Shown here: one piece after another, positions 33,373 to 42,500 of the stretch | Layout of the letters: every line of letters begins with the position of its first letter | How positions within the stretch are numbered: position 1 is the first letter of the stretch | Assembly: GCF_024584805.1 (NCBI RefSeq) | Contig: NZ_CP075715.1 | Coordinates: forward strand, 5,014,526 to 5,078,525 | Reading direction: 5' to 3' | Length of the DNA stretch: 64,000 nt | From: Streptomyces sp. FIT100 | Lineage (GTDB): Bacteria > Actinomycetota > Actinomycetes > Streptomycetales > Streptomycetaceae | The notes under the pieces: model-generated | Database searches by the model: none | Seen by the model: the letters and a program-made list of their open reading frames with translations, nothing else | Told to the model about the DNA's origin: nothing | Translations under genes and position numbers: made by a program

Positions 33373-34239
33373 TCAGGCGGCCGAGCGGTACTTGCGCACG
33401 GCCAGCGTGCGGAAGACCACCAGGATCAGCAGCGACCAGAGGGCCGAGGCCAGGACCGGGTGCTGCATGGGCCAGGCGTCGGGCGCCTGGAAGCCGGGCG
33501 GCAGATTGCCGAACAGCTCACGGCACGCCTGCACGGTCGCGCTGAACGGGTTCCACTCGGCGATGGTCCGCAGGAAGCCCGGCATGTTGTTGGCGTCCAC
33601 GAAGGCGTTCGAGATGAACGTCAGCGGGAAGAGCCAGATCAGTCCGCCGGAGGTGGCGGCCTCGGGCGTACGGACCGACAGGCCGATCAGCGCGCCGATC
33701 CAGGAGAACGCGTACCCGAGGAAGAGCAGCAGCAGGAAGCCGAGCAGCACCTTGCCGATGTTCTCGTGGACCCGCCAGCCGAGCAGCAGCGCGACGACCG
33801 CGAGGACGACGAGCGTGAACGCCGTCTGCACGAGGTCGGCGAGCGTGCGGCCGGTGAGCACCGCGCCGCGCGCCATGGGCAGCGACCGGAAGCGGTCGAT
33901 GAGGCCCTTGTGCATGTCGTCGGCGATGCCCGCGCCGGCGCCCGCCGTGGCGAAGGTGACGGTCTGGGCGAAGATGCCCGCCATCAGGAACTCGCGGTAG
34001 GCCTGCGGCGAGATGGAGCCGCCGACCTGGATGGAGCCACCGAAGACGTACGTGAAGAGCACCACGAACATGATCGGCTGGAAGAGCCCGAAGATGATCA
34101 TCTCCGGGATCCGTGTCATGCGGATGAGGTTGCGCTTGGCGACGACGAGCGAGTCGTTGACCGACTGCACGATGCCGCCGCGCGGGACGGGCGCCGCGAG
34201 GGGCGGCCTGTCCGTCGTCTCCTGGACGGTGGCGGTCAC
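33373..34239 (-). CDS. ABC-2 type exporter permease (DrrB-like)
   Basis: A 288-residue integral membrane subunit of a two-component drug or lipid exporter. An N-terminal amphipathic segment (SLVVAKRNLIRMTRIPEMII) precedes six hydrophobic helices. The ABC-2 signature lies in ADDMHKGLIDRFRSLPMARG, followed by PLTFISNAFVDANNMPGFLR. The start is a GTG that overlaps the ATPase stop (GTGA), so the two subunits are made in coupled fashion. It resembles daunorubicin-resistance DrrB; the substrate is unknown. Confidence 0.9.
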   Translation of the reverse strand: MTATVQETTDRPPLAAPVPRGGIVQSVNDSLVVAKRNLIRMTRIPEMIIFGLFQPIMFVVLFTYVFGGSIQVGGSISPQAYREFLMAGIFAQTVTFATAGAGAGIADDMHKGLIDRFRSLPMARGAVLTGRTLADLVQTAFTLVVLAVVALLLGWRVHENIGKVLLGFLLLLFLGYAFSWIGALIGLSVRTPEAATSGGLIWLFPLTFISNAFVDANNMPGFLRTIAEWNPFSATVQACRELFGNLPPGFQAPDAWPMQHPVLASALWSLLILVVFRTLAVRKYRSAA

Positions 34240-35246
34240 TTCACGGCCTCCTTACGGGCCTTCGCGGCCTTGCGATCGCTGACCTCGCCGCCCGCTTCCG
34301 CCGTCTCCTCGGCGTGGTGGCCGGTCAGGGAGATGAAGACGTCGTCGAGGGTGGGCCGGCGCAGACCGATGTCGTCGATCTCGATCCCGCGGGTGTCGAG
34401 TTCGCGGATGACCTCGGCGAGCAGCTTGGCGCCACCGGTGACCGGGACGGTCAGCCGGCGGGTGTGGTCCTCGACGGTGATCTCGCCCTTGCCGAAGCCG
34501 GTGAGCACCTCGCGGGCCGGGGCGATCTCGTCGGGCCGGTGGACGACGACCTCGACGCGCTCGCCGCCGGTGCGGGCCTTGAGCTCGTCGGACGTACCGC
34601 GGGCGATGACCTTGCCGTGGTCGATGACGCAGATGTCGTCGGCGAGGTGGTCGGCCTCTTCCAGGTACTGGGTGGTCAGCAGCAGTGTCGTACCGCCGCC
34701 GACGAGCTCCTTGATGACCTCCCACAGCGCCTGGCGGTTGCGGGGGTCGAGTCCGGTCGTCGGCTCGTCCATGAACATCACGGGCGGCGAGACGACCAGG
34801 GCGGCGGCCAGGTCGAGGCGGCGGCGCATACCGCCGGAGTAGGTCTTGGCGGGGCGGTCCGCGGCCTCGGCGAGATTGAACCGCTCCAGCAGCTCGCCCG
34901 CCCGGATCTTCGCCGTCTTGGCGCTCATCTGGTACAGCCGGCCGACCATCTGGAGGTTCTCGCGGCCGGTCAGGTATTCGTCGACCGCGGCGAACTGGCC
35001 CGAGAGCCCTATGGACCGGCGGACTTCGTTGGGCTTCTTGAGGACATCGACGCCCGCGACGATCGCCTTGCCGCTGTCGGGTTGGAGAAGGGTGGTCAGT
35101 ACGCGCACGGCGGTGGTCTTGCCGGCGCCGTTCGGGCCGAGCAGTCCGAGGACGGTGCCCTCGGGGACATCGAGATCAACGCCGTCCAGTGCCCTGACGT
35201 CGCCGAAGGTCTTCACCAGACCTTCGGCGTAGATGGCGCCTGGCAT
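34236..35246 (-). CDS. ABC exporter ATP-binding protein (DrrA-like)
   Basis: A 336-residue nucleotide-binding subunit with Walker A GPNGAGKTT (about 37-45), signature TYSGGMRRRLDLA, Walker B VMFMDEPTTGLDP and the H-loop region LLLTTQYLEEAD. The C-terminal extension (RGIEIDDIGLRRPTLDDVFI) is typical of DrrA-type exporters. The ATG at 35246 follows GGGAGAA; the open frame further upstream is non-coding. It drives the permease encoded behind it. A TATCGCG-containing palindrome 146 bp upstream may be its operator; no regulator is adjacent. Confidence 0.93.
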   Translation of the reverse strand: MPGAIYAEGLVKTFGDVRALDGVDLDVPEGTVLGLLGPNGAGKTTAVRVLTTLLQPDSGKAIVAGVDVLKKPNEVRRSIGLSGQFAAVDEYLTGRENLQMVGRLYQMSAKTAKIRAGELLERFNLAEAADRPAKTYSGGMRRRLDLAAALVVSPPVMFMDEPTTGLDPRNRQALWEVIKELVGGGTTLLLTTQYLEEADHLADDICVIDHGKVIARGTSDELKARTGGERVEVVVHRPDEIAPAREVLTGFGKGEITVEDHTRRLTVPVTGGAKLLAEVIRELDTRGIEIDDIGLRRPTLDDVFISLTGHHAEETAEAGGEVSDRKAAKARKEAVK

Positions 35247-35391
35247 GTGGGTTCTCCCAGGGGAAGCTAGGGGTTTGCTCCGGGTGTGTTTCCGCCTCAG
35301 CGGCTTGAGCGACACGTGCTTGTCGCGCATCGCGCGCAAGCTTAGGTTTGGGCGGCATCCCGCCGCAGGCGGTTTTACGGCCCGTCGAGAC

Positions 35392-35431
35392 ACTATCGCG
35401 GGACGACGGTAACGCGATACATCGCGATAGA
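35392..35431. promoter_or_regulatory. TATCGCG/CGCGATA operator-like cluster
   Basis: TATCGCG at 35394-35400, CGCGATA at 35413-35419 and TCGCGATAG at 35422-35430 form nested inverted repeats upstream of the DrrAB-like operon. Repeats of this type are typical operators of PadR/TetR-class repressors of exporters (inference). Confidence 0.5.
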
Positions 35432-35479
35432 CAACTGCTTTGACGGCGCCGGTTGAAGCGGCCGGTTGAAGAGGACGCC

Positions 35480-35764
35480 GGCCCGGGCGGAACGCGCTCG
35501 GCGGGCGGCAGCCCGCCTCGCCGGGAAGCGGCTCGCCGGGACGGAGTAGCTCGGCGGGACGTCGCTGGGCCGGAGGCAGCTTGCCGGGCAGTAACAGCTC
35601 GCTGGGAGGCAGCTCGCCGGGACGCCGCTCGGCGGGAGGCAGCTTGTCGGGACGTCGCTCGGCCGGAAGTAGCTCGGCGGGGATGTCGCTGGGCGAGGCA
35701 GCTCGGCGGGGACGTCCTCGGCGGGGATGTCGCTGGGCCGGAGGCAGCTCGGCGGGGACGTCGC
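35480..35764. repeat. Degenerate GC-rich minisatellite downstream of ilvA
   Basis: About 285 bp of imperfect tandem units built on GCTCGGCGGGACGTCGCT and GGAGGCAGCT variants, ending next to the ilvA stop. In one minus-strand frame the units read as repeated ELPPAxRRPxEL, but no start or ribosome site supports translation. It probably arose by slippage and fills the space between ilvA and the ABC operon. Confidence 0.7.
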
Positions 35765-36994
35765 TCAGTGGATGACGCGGTACCCGGCGTCCAGCAGTGC
35801 CTGCTCGACCTCCGTGCAGTGCTCCGGGCCCTTCGTCTCCAGATGGAGTTCCACCTCGACCTCCGTGAGGCCCAGCCGCGGGTCGGTACGGACATGCCCC
35901 ACGTCCAGGACGTTCGCGTCCGCCTCCGACAGCACGCCGAGCAGCGTCGCCAGCGCCCCCGGCCGGTCGGCGAGCCGCAGCCGCAGCGACAGATAGCGGC
36001 CCCCTGCCGCCATGCCGTGCCGCAGGATCCGCTGCATCAGCAGCGGGTCGACATTGCCGCCGGACAGCACCGCGACCACCGGACCCTGGAACGCCTCCGG
36101 GGCGGTCATCAGCGCCGCGACCGGGCTCGCCCCGGCCGGCTCGACCACCAGCTTCGCCCGCTCCAGACAGAGCAGCAGCGCCGAGGAGAGCGCGTCCTCG
36201 GAGACCGTACGCACCTCGTCGACCAGTTCCTCGATGATCGCGTACGGGACGTCGCCGGGACGGCCCACCTTGATGCCGTCCGCCATCGTCGCCGGGGCGT
36301 CGATCGACACCGGCCGGCCCGCCCGCAGCGAGGGCGGATACGCCGCCGCGCCCTCCGCCTGGACGCCGACGACCTTCACGTCGGGGCGCAGCGCCTTCAC
36401 CGCGACCGCGATACCGGCCGCGAGCCCGCCCCCGCCGATGCCGACGACGACCGTCCGCACCTCCGGGCACTGTTCGAGGATCTCCAGACCGACCGTGCCC
36501 TGCCCGGCGATGATGTCCGGGTGGTCGAAGGGGTGGATGAACACCGCCCCCGTGTCGCGCGCGTACTCCTCCGCCGCGGCCAGCGTCTCGTCCACGACCT
36601 GGCCGTACAGCCGCACCTCTGCGCCGTAGTCGCGGGTCGCGGCGACCTTCGGGAGCGGGGCGCCGACCGGCATGAAGACGGTCGAGCGCACGCCCAGCAG
36701 AGAGGAGGCGAGGGCGACGCCCTGCGCGTGGTTGCCGGCCGACGCGGCGACGACGCCCGCGGCACGCTCCTCGGGCCGCAGCCCGGAGATCCGTACGTAC
36801 GCGCCGCGCAGCTTGAACGAACCGGTCCGCTGGAGGTTCTCGCACTTGAGGTGGACCGGCGCCCCCACCTGCCGCGACAGATAGCGGCTGCCCTCCATCG
36901 GGGTCAGCCGGGCCACGCCCGAGAGCATCTTCTGCGCCCCGCGCACATCGTCGAGGATCACCGGGTGAAAGGGGCCAGTCGTACGGAAGCTCAT
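35765..36994 (-). CDS. ilvA: Threonine ammonia-lyase (threonine dehydratase)
   Basis: A PLP enzyme that deaminates threonine to 2-oxobutanoate, the first step towards isoleucine, and can act on serine. The 409-residue product has the PLP lysine in RTGSFKLRGAY (Lys61), the SAGNHAQG loop at about 100 and the phosphate loop GIGGGGLAAG. A single C-terminal ACT domain (about 330-405, LRLRLADRPGALATLLGVLS) makes it the shorter, differently regulated class rather than E. coli IlvA with two ACT-like domains. The ATG at 36994 has no strong ribosome site, but upstream sequence is not conserved-looking. It is divergent from a MarR gene 147 bp away. Confidence 0.92.
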   Translation of the reverse strand: MSFRTTGPFHPVILDDVRGAQKMLSGVARLTPMEGSRYLSRQVGAPVHLKCENLQRTGSFKLRGAYVRISGLRPEERAAGVVAASAGNHAQGVALASSLLGVRSTVFMPVGAPLPKVAATRDYGAEVRLYGQVVDETLAAAEEYARDTGAVFIHPFDHPDIIAGQGTVGLEILEQCPEVRTVVVGIGGGGLAAGIAVAVKALRPDVKVVGVQAEGAAAYPPSLRAGRPVSIDAPATMADGIKVGRPGDVPYAIIEELVDEVRTVSEDALSSALLLCLERAKLVVEPAGASPVAALMTAPEAFQGPVVAVLSGGNVDPLLMQRILRHGMAAGGRYLSLRLRLADRPGALATLLGVLSEADANVLDVGHVRTDPRLGLTEVEVELHLETKGPEHCTEVEQALLDAGYRVIH

Positions 36995-37141
36995 GACAGA
37001 AGTCTCGCAGCTCAGCGGCGTCGCGGCGGCCCCGCTCACACACTTGTCCACAGGATTCGGCAGGGCCGGTACGCACCAGCCCCCGTCCGCGTACTCTGTC
37101 CCCCACCAACCGACCACCGCACGAGAGAGCCCCCCGCAGCC

Positions 37142-37657
37142 ATGCCCACAACTCAGGACATGACGACTGATCTCGACCCCGGTCTCCTCGATGCCCTCCA
37201 GCACCAGGTGGCCGTCTTCGCACGCCGAGCCGAGCAGACCCGGCTCGGAGGGGTCGGCCAGGTCCGCAATTCGATGGACCGTGCCGCGTATCTGCTGCTC
37301 AACAGGCTTGACCAGGAAGGCCCGATGGGCGTCAAGGCCCTCGCAGCCGGGATGGGCATCGACTCGTCGACCGTCACCCGGCAGGTCGCGCCGCTCGTCG
37401 ACACCGGCCTGGTCAAGCGCACCTCCCACCCGGAGGACGGCCGCGCGGTCGTGCTCCAGCTGTCGCCGCGCGGCCAGGCCCGCCTGGAAGAGGTCCGCTC
37501 CTCGCGGCGCGAGCTCATGAGGCAGGTGACGGACGGCTGGACGGAGGACGAGCGCGAGTCGTTCTGCACCCTGCTCACCCGCTTCAACTCGGCACTGTCG
37601 GCGCGCCAGGCCGGGCTGCCGGCGGCCGAGCAGGAGGCGTCCGCCCCGGGGTCCTGA
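37142..37657 (+). CDS. MarR-family transcriptional regulator
   Basis: A 171-residue dimeric winged-helix regulator. Helical N-terminus (LLDALQHQVAVFARRAEQTR), recognition region KALAAGMGIDSSTVTRQVAP (about 75-94) and wing KRTSHPEDGRAVVLQLSP (about 101-118), then a C-terminal dimerisation helix. The ATG at 37142 follows GAGAGAG; a second ATG 6 codons on is possible. It is divergent from ilvA and probably autoregulates within the 147-bp shared region; the effector is unknown. Confidence 0.92.
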   Translation: MPTTQDMTTDLDPGLLDALQHQVAVFARRAEQTRLGGVGQVRNSMDRAAYLLLNRLDQEGPMGVKALAAGMGIDSSTVTRQVAPLVDTGLVKRTSHPEDGRAVVLQLSPRGQARLEEVRSSRRELMRQVTDGWTEDERESFCTLLTRFNSALSARQAGLPAAEQEASAPGS

Positions 37658-37768
37658 CGCGCGCCCCGACCCGGTCCGGCGCCCGGCCCGGCGCGCCCCG
37701 GCAGCCGGACGCGACCGAGCGCGTCCGACCTCTTGACCGAGGGCGTCACCCTGGCCTGATATGAGCAC

Positions 37769-38257
37769 GTGAGACAGCGGCGGCAGTCCCCGGTCCGCAG
37801 CCGCCGCGCCCATGACTTCGAGGCGTTCGTCGCGGGCGCGGCCGGCCGGCTGCTGCATGCCGCGACGCTCCTGACCGGCGAGCAGCCGCGCCGCAACCCG
37901 CGGGCGCAGCAGCTGCTCGTCGCCGCGCTCGCGCACACGTACGCGCAGTGGGATCGGCTGCGCGACGAGGACCCGTACGACGCCACCCGCGCCGAACTCG
38001 CCACCCGCTTCGCCCGCACGGCCTGGCGCCTCCACCGGACCTCCGGCGGGCTGCTGGCCCGGCTCACCCCGCAGGAACGGCTGATCCTGGTCCTGCGCCT
38101 GTACGAAGGCGTCGCCGAGGAGCAGACCGCGGCGCTCCTGGGTCTCCCCGTCGAGCGGGTACGGGCCATCTGCGCCCGTGCCGTCGCGGCGCTGCGGGCC
38201 CCGGCCCCGAACGACACCGGCGCGCGGCCCCGATACCGGGCCGCGGGAGCGTCATGA
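37769..38257 (+). CDS. Degenerate ECF-type sigma factor
   Basis: A 162-residue protein that aligns by eye with SigE/SigM-type ECF factors. FEAFVAGAAGRLLHAATLLT and LLVAALAHTYAQWDRLRDED correspond to region 2, and LTPQERLILVLRLYEGVAEEQTA with LGLPVERVRAICARAVAAL to the region 4 helix-turn-helix. The acidic D-L-V-Q-E-A core of region 2.2 is not visible, so RNA polymerase binding may be weak or altered. GTG start at 37769. It overlaps the next gene by 4 nt (ATGA), suggesting a sigma/partner pair. Confidence 0.7.
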   Translation: MRQRRQSPVRSRRAHDFEAFVAGAAGRLLHAATLLTGEQPRRNPRAQQLLVAALAHTYAQWDRLRDEDPYDATRAELATRFARTAWRLHRTSGGLLARLTPQERLILVLRLYEGVAEEQTAALLGLPVERVRAICARAVAALRAPAPNDTGARPRYRAAGAS

Positions 38258-38505
38258 CCAGCCCCGGGCGTCGTGAGGAGGACGTCCGGCGGATGCTGGA
38301 GGTCCCGCCCCCGCCGGTCCCCGCCGACCTGCTGGCCCGCGCGACGGGCCGCGGCGACCGACTGCTGCGCCGCCGCCGCGCACTGCGCCGCGCGGGCTGG
38401 TTCGTGCTGGCGGCGGCCGTGGTCGCGTTCGCGGTGTGGGCGTCGGTGGCCCAGCCGTGGGTGGTGCCACCGGCGGCGACGACGCCGGAGATCGTGGGCT
38501 GGTGA
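38254..38505 (+). CDS. Small membrane protein coupled to the sigma-like gene
   Basis: An 83-residue protein with a Pro-rich, charged cytoplasmic N-terminus (RREEDVRRMLEVPPPPVP), a basic cluster RLLRRRRALRR and one membrane helix (AGWFVLAAAVVAFAVWASV). The ATGA overlap with the sigma-like gene and the layout (short soluble part plus one helix) are those of a minimal anti-sigma factor. It has no HxxxCxxC zinc motif, so this role is inferred from context only. Confidence 0.65.
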   Translation: MTSPGRREEDVRRMLEVPPPPVPADLLARATGRGDRLLRRRRALRRAGWFVLAAAVVAFAVWASVAQPWVVPPAATTPEIVGW

Positions 38506-38556
38506 GCGGGCCTAGTCTGGAATGAGGGGCCCAACGCACCAGCACGGGAGGTCGTC

Positions 38557-38748
38557 ATGACCAGGAAAGTCGCCGACTGCCGCAGGTTCCCGAGCGAGAC
38601 GAACTGCACCCTGACGATCTCGGGTGAGGAAGAGGAAGTCCTGCGGGCCGCGAGCGAGCACGCGGTGTCCGCGCACGGGCACGAGGACAGCGCGGAGCTG
38701 CGGGAGCAGCTCCGCGGCATGCTGGAGGACGAAAAGACCCCCGCCTGA
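38557..38748 (+). CDS. DUF1059 small protein
   Basis: A 63-residue protein (MTRKVADCRRFPSETNC to ISGEEEEVLRAASEHAV and HGHEDSAELREQLRGML) matching DUF1059, a widespread family of unknown role with two conserved cysteines near the N-terminus. GGGAGG lies 6 nt before the ATG. Genes too small to judge further; the repeat array follows directly. Confidence 0.85.
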   Translation: MTRKVADCRRFPSETNCTLTISGEEEEVLRAASEHAVSAHGHEDSAELREQLRGMLEDEKTPA

Positions 38749-38754
38749 CCCTGC

Positions 38755-39380
38755 CTGGGGCGCCGCCCCAGCCCGGGGTGCGGGGCGCCGACCCAGCCCG
38801 GGGTGCGGGGTGCCGCCCCGGCTCTGCCCGTGGAGCGCCGCGGCAGTCCTGCCCAGCCGTGCCGGCTCTGCCTGCGGGCTTCGCCCCGGCTCTGCCTGTG
38901 GGGCCCGCGGCAGTCCTGCCCGCGAGGCAGCCGTGCTGGCTCTGCCTGCGCGGGCGCCGACCCAGCTCGGGGTGTGGGGCTTCGCCCCGGCTCTGCCTGT
39001 GGGGCCCGCGGCAGTCCTGCCCGCGAGGCAGCCGTGCTGGCTCTGCCTGCGCGGGCGCCGACCCAGCCCGGGGTGTGGGGCTCCGCCCCGGCTCTGTCCC
39101 TGGGGCCCGCGGCAGTCCTGCCCGCGAGACGGCGTGCCGGCTCTGCCTGCACGGGCTTCGTGCCAGTCCTGCCTGTGGGGCGCCGCGCCGGCTCTGTCTG
39201 CGTGGCTCCGTCTCAGCTCTGCCCGGGGGGCGCTGCGGCAGTCCTGCCTGTGGGGAGTCCGCCCCAGCCCTGCACGCGGGGCGGCGCCCCGCACCCCGGT
39301 CCGCAGCCGCCGGACGGGCTGCACGTATCCCGGCGGCTCCGCGCCCGCACGGGCCCCGCACCCTGAACGCCGGCTGGCTG
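38755..39380. repeat. 101-bp tandem-repeat array with REP-like ends
   Basis: Units of exactly 101 bp begin at 38879, 38980 and 39081. The first two differ at a single base, the third is more diverged, and shortened units flank them. Each unit contains CTGCCCGCGAGGCAGCCGTG and a GGGGC-TTCG-CCCC stem-loop. The period is not a multiple of three, so it is not coding. The last 130 bp (CAGCCCGTCCGGCGGCTGCG on the minus strand) resemble the common Streptomyces intergenic palindromic element. With its flanks it fills the 794 bp between the DUF1059 gene and the STAND ATPase gene; no gene is present there. Confidence 0.85.
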
Positions 39381-39542
39381 GCCGGGCCCCGCTGCGGCGA
39401 GGCCGGGGCGCCGACGGGCGGCGAGCGGCGGGCCGACGGGGGCAAGGCCGTCGGCCCCGAAGCGTCGGGCCGGACGTGCCCGCCCCCCGCCAGCGGCAGC
39501 AAAGCCGCCCGCAGGCGGCGGGCGCACCGCCGGGCCCGCGCG

Positions 39543-42500
39543 TCAGCCCCGTGCCGGCTCCACCGGCACACCCATCACCTCGCGGGCGTGGCGGTTCGGC
39601 ACCATGCCCAGCGACCACGCCTGCCAGCCGTCCTCCAGACGTACCCCGCGCTCCAGGACCAGGGCGAACGCCTCCATGCAGTCCTCCAGCCCGGCGTCGC
39701 GCGTCGCATGGCGCTCCTCGCGGAGCGCGGCGAGTTCCTCCTGCGCGACGACCGTGCCGATCTCGATGCCACCCGCGGAGGCGTACGGCAGCAGAGTGCA
39801 GCGCAGGAAGCGGGCCCAGTCGCCCCCGCGGCGGTCGTGGTACGAGGCGAAGAGCTCCACCGCCTCGTCGCAGAGGGCGAGCGCCTGGGCGGGGCGGCTG
39901 TTGCCGGCGTCGATGACGGCGAGCTCCACACACGTCCACGCCTCGCCGTGCGCCACACCGATGCGGTGGAAGTCCGCCCGGGCGTCGACGAGGAGCTGGC
40001 GGGCGAAGCCGGAGTTGCGCAGGTTGCCGGTGCGGTCGGCGCGCTGGTCTCGCGTGGCGCGGCCCGAGTGGTGCCGGGCGCACGCCAGGCCGTACACATC
40101 ACGCATCCGGGAGAACATGGTGCGCGCCCGCTCCAGTTCCCGTACCGCCTCGTCGCGGTCACCGCGCTCCTCCAGCGCCTGACCCAGGTAGTAGCGGGTC
40201 CACGCCTCACCGCGCGCGTCCTCGTTGTCGCGGTGCCGCGACAGCGCCTGGCGCAACTGGTCGACCGCCGGGGACGGATCGCCGTCGACCAGCCGGGCGC
40301 GGGCGAGCTGCGTCAGCGCCCACGCCTCGCCCCGGTCGTCGCGCGTGCGCCCGTACTGGTCGAGGGCCTCGCGCAGCTCCGACTGGGCGCGCGGCACATC
40401 GCCCATCCGCAGACACACCTGGCCCAGCTGGAAGTGGGTCCACGCCTCGCCGTGCAGGGACTCGCCGCCGCGGTGCAGCGTCAGCGCGGTGGACAGCAGC
40501 GTCAGCGCCTCGGCGAGGTTCGCCCGGTCCCGCTCGACCGCCGCCAGCGCGTGCAGCGTCCACGCACGGTCCGCGGCGAGCACGTCGGACGACTGGAGCC
40601 CGATCGCCTCCCGCAGCTTCGCCGCCGCCTCGGCGAGATTGCCCTGGTGGTGCAGGGTGATGCCGAGCGAGCACAGGGCGCGTGCGGCACCCGCGTCGTG
40701 CTGCGCCTCGCGGTACAGGTCCACGACCGACGTCAGGGTCGTACGGGCCTTGTCGAGCTCGCCGAGCTGGCGGGCCGCGATGCCCGTGCGCCACTGGACC
40801 GAGCGGACCAGCAGACCCTGGTCGACGGCCTGCGTCAGCTCGTTGATCTCGCCGAGGCGGTAGAGGTCGCCGCGCAGCAGGCAGTAGTCGCACAGGGCAC
40901 CCAGCAGATTGAGCACGGCCTGCTGGTCCACGCCCTCCGCGTGCCGCAGCGCCGCCGTGATGAAGCTCGACTCGTCGTCCAGCCAGCGCAGCGCCGCCTC
41001 CAGTGAGGAGAAGCCATGGCCCCCGAACTGATCCGCCCGCGTCGACGTCTTGCCGTCGACCAGCCGGATGACGGAGTCGGCGAGCTCCGCGTACGACGTG
41101 ATCAGCCGCTCCTGCGCGGCGGTGCGGTCACCCGGCTGCTCCTCGTCGGCCAACCGCGCCTGCGCGAACGCCCGTACGACATCGTGCAGCCGGTAGCGCT
41201 CCCCGCGCACATGGTCCAGGAGCCCCGCCCGGGCCAGGGCATCCAGCACCCGCTGCCCCTCCGCCTCGTCGGTCGCCAGCAGCGCCGCCGCCGCTGCCGC
41301 GCCGAGCGAGGCCCGCCCCGCGAGCGCCAGCCGGCGCAGCAGCCGGCGCGCCTGCTCGGGCTGGTCGGTGTAGCGCAGCCACAGCGCCCGCTCGACCGGG
41401 GCCACCGGACCGTACGCGGACAGGTCCGCGGCCAGTTGCTGCGCCGAGCGGGCCCCCAGCGACGAGCCCGCGATCCGCAGCGCCAGCGGCAGCCCGCCGC
41501 ACAACTCCCGTACGGAGTCGGTCGACTGGGAGTCGTACGGCGCCGGGCCCTCCTGCGACTCCTCAGTCGCGGCCGCCAGCAGCTCCTCCGCGCCCGCCGC
41601 GTCCAGCGCCTCCACCGGCAGCTGGTGCACCCACGCCGGAACATCCTCCGGCAGCTCCAGCGGGCCGCGCGCCGTCACCAGAACCAGACTGTCCGAACGC
41701 TCCGGGATCAGCGTCCGCACCTGCCCGGCATCGCTCGCGTCGTCCAGGACGACGGTGACCGGCAGCCCGGTCAGATGCTGGTGGTACAGCTCGCTGAGGC
41801 GCCGCACCTGCTGGTCCGCCGACGAACGCTCGCGGAAGAGCAACTGCTCGCGCGGGGCGCCCAGCCGGTTGAGCAGATGCAGCAGCGCGTCCCGCGTGGG
41901 TAGCGGCGGCCCGCCCGCCGAACCGCCGCGCAGATCGACGATGCACGCCCCCCGGAACTGGTCCTTCAGCTCGTGGGCGGCCCGCAGCGCCAGCGTCGTG
42001 CGCCCCGAGCCCGGCTCGCCGTGCAGCACGACCACCGTCGGCTTCGTCTCCGTCGACGCCCGCGCCGCATGCACCCACTGCGCGATCCGCGTCATCGCCT
42101 CCCGCCGCCCGGCGAACGGCCCCTGCGGCGCCGGCAGATGGGCGAACGACTGCTCCAGCACACTGCGCCTGCGCGCCGCCTGACTCCGGTCCGCGCCCCG
42201 CAGCACCGGACCCGTCGCGGCCTTCTTCACCGGCCGCGCCGCCGTGGACGCCGCCAGCATCCGCTGCTGGTCCAGGAAGGGCCGGATGCCCCGCACCTCC
42301 ACTGCCGCCAGCCACTGCAGCCGCAGCTGCTCGGGCCCGCCGGGCTGCCCCAGGGCCCCGGCCCTGCGGTGCGCGGCCGGCCAGTGCGCCGCCGTCACCT
42401 TGGCCACCGTCGCCGCGGCCCCGGCCACCGCGACGACCGCCCCGGCTCCCAGCGCCGTCCCCGTCGCCGTGCCCAGCGCCATGTCCGCGCCGATCGCCGC

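Noticed and set aside
35453..37141. Upstream extension of the MarR gene
   Set aside because: The extension is antisense to ilvA, low-complexity, and the MarR domain with its ribosome site begins at 37142.
34236..37223. A 995-codon open minus-strand frame spanning ilvA and the ABC ATPase
   Set aside because: Only the part from 35246 onward matches a family; the rest is the wrong frame of ilvA and of the minisatellite, kept open by high GC.
38755..39380. CRISPR array
   Set aside because: The 101-bp units are contiguous, with no short repeat/unique spacer alternation and no cas genes in the window.
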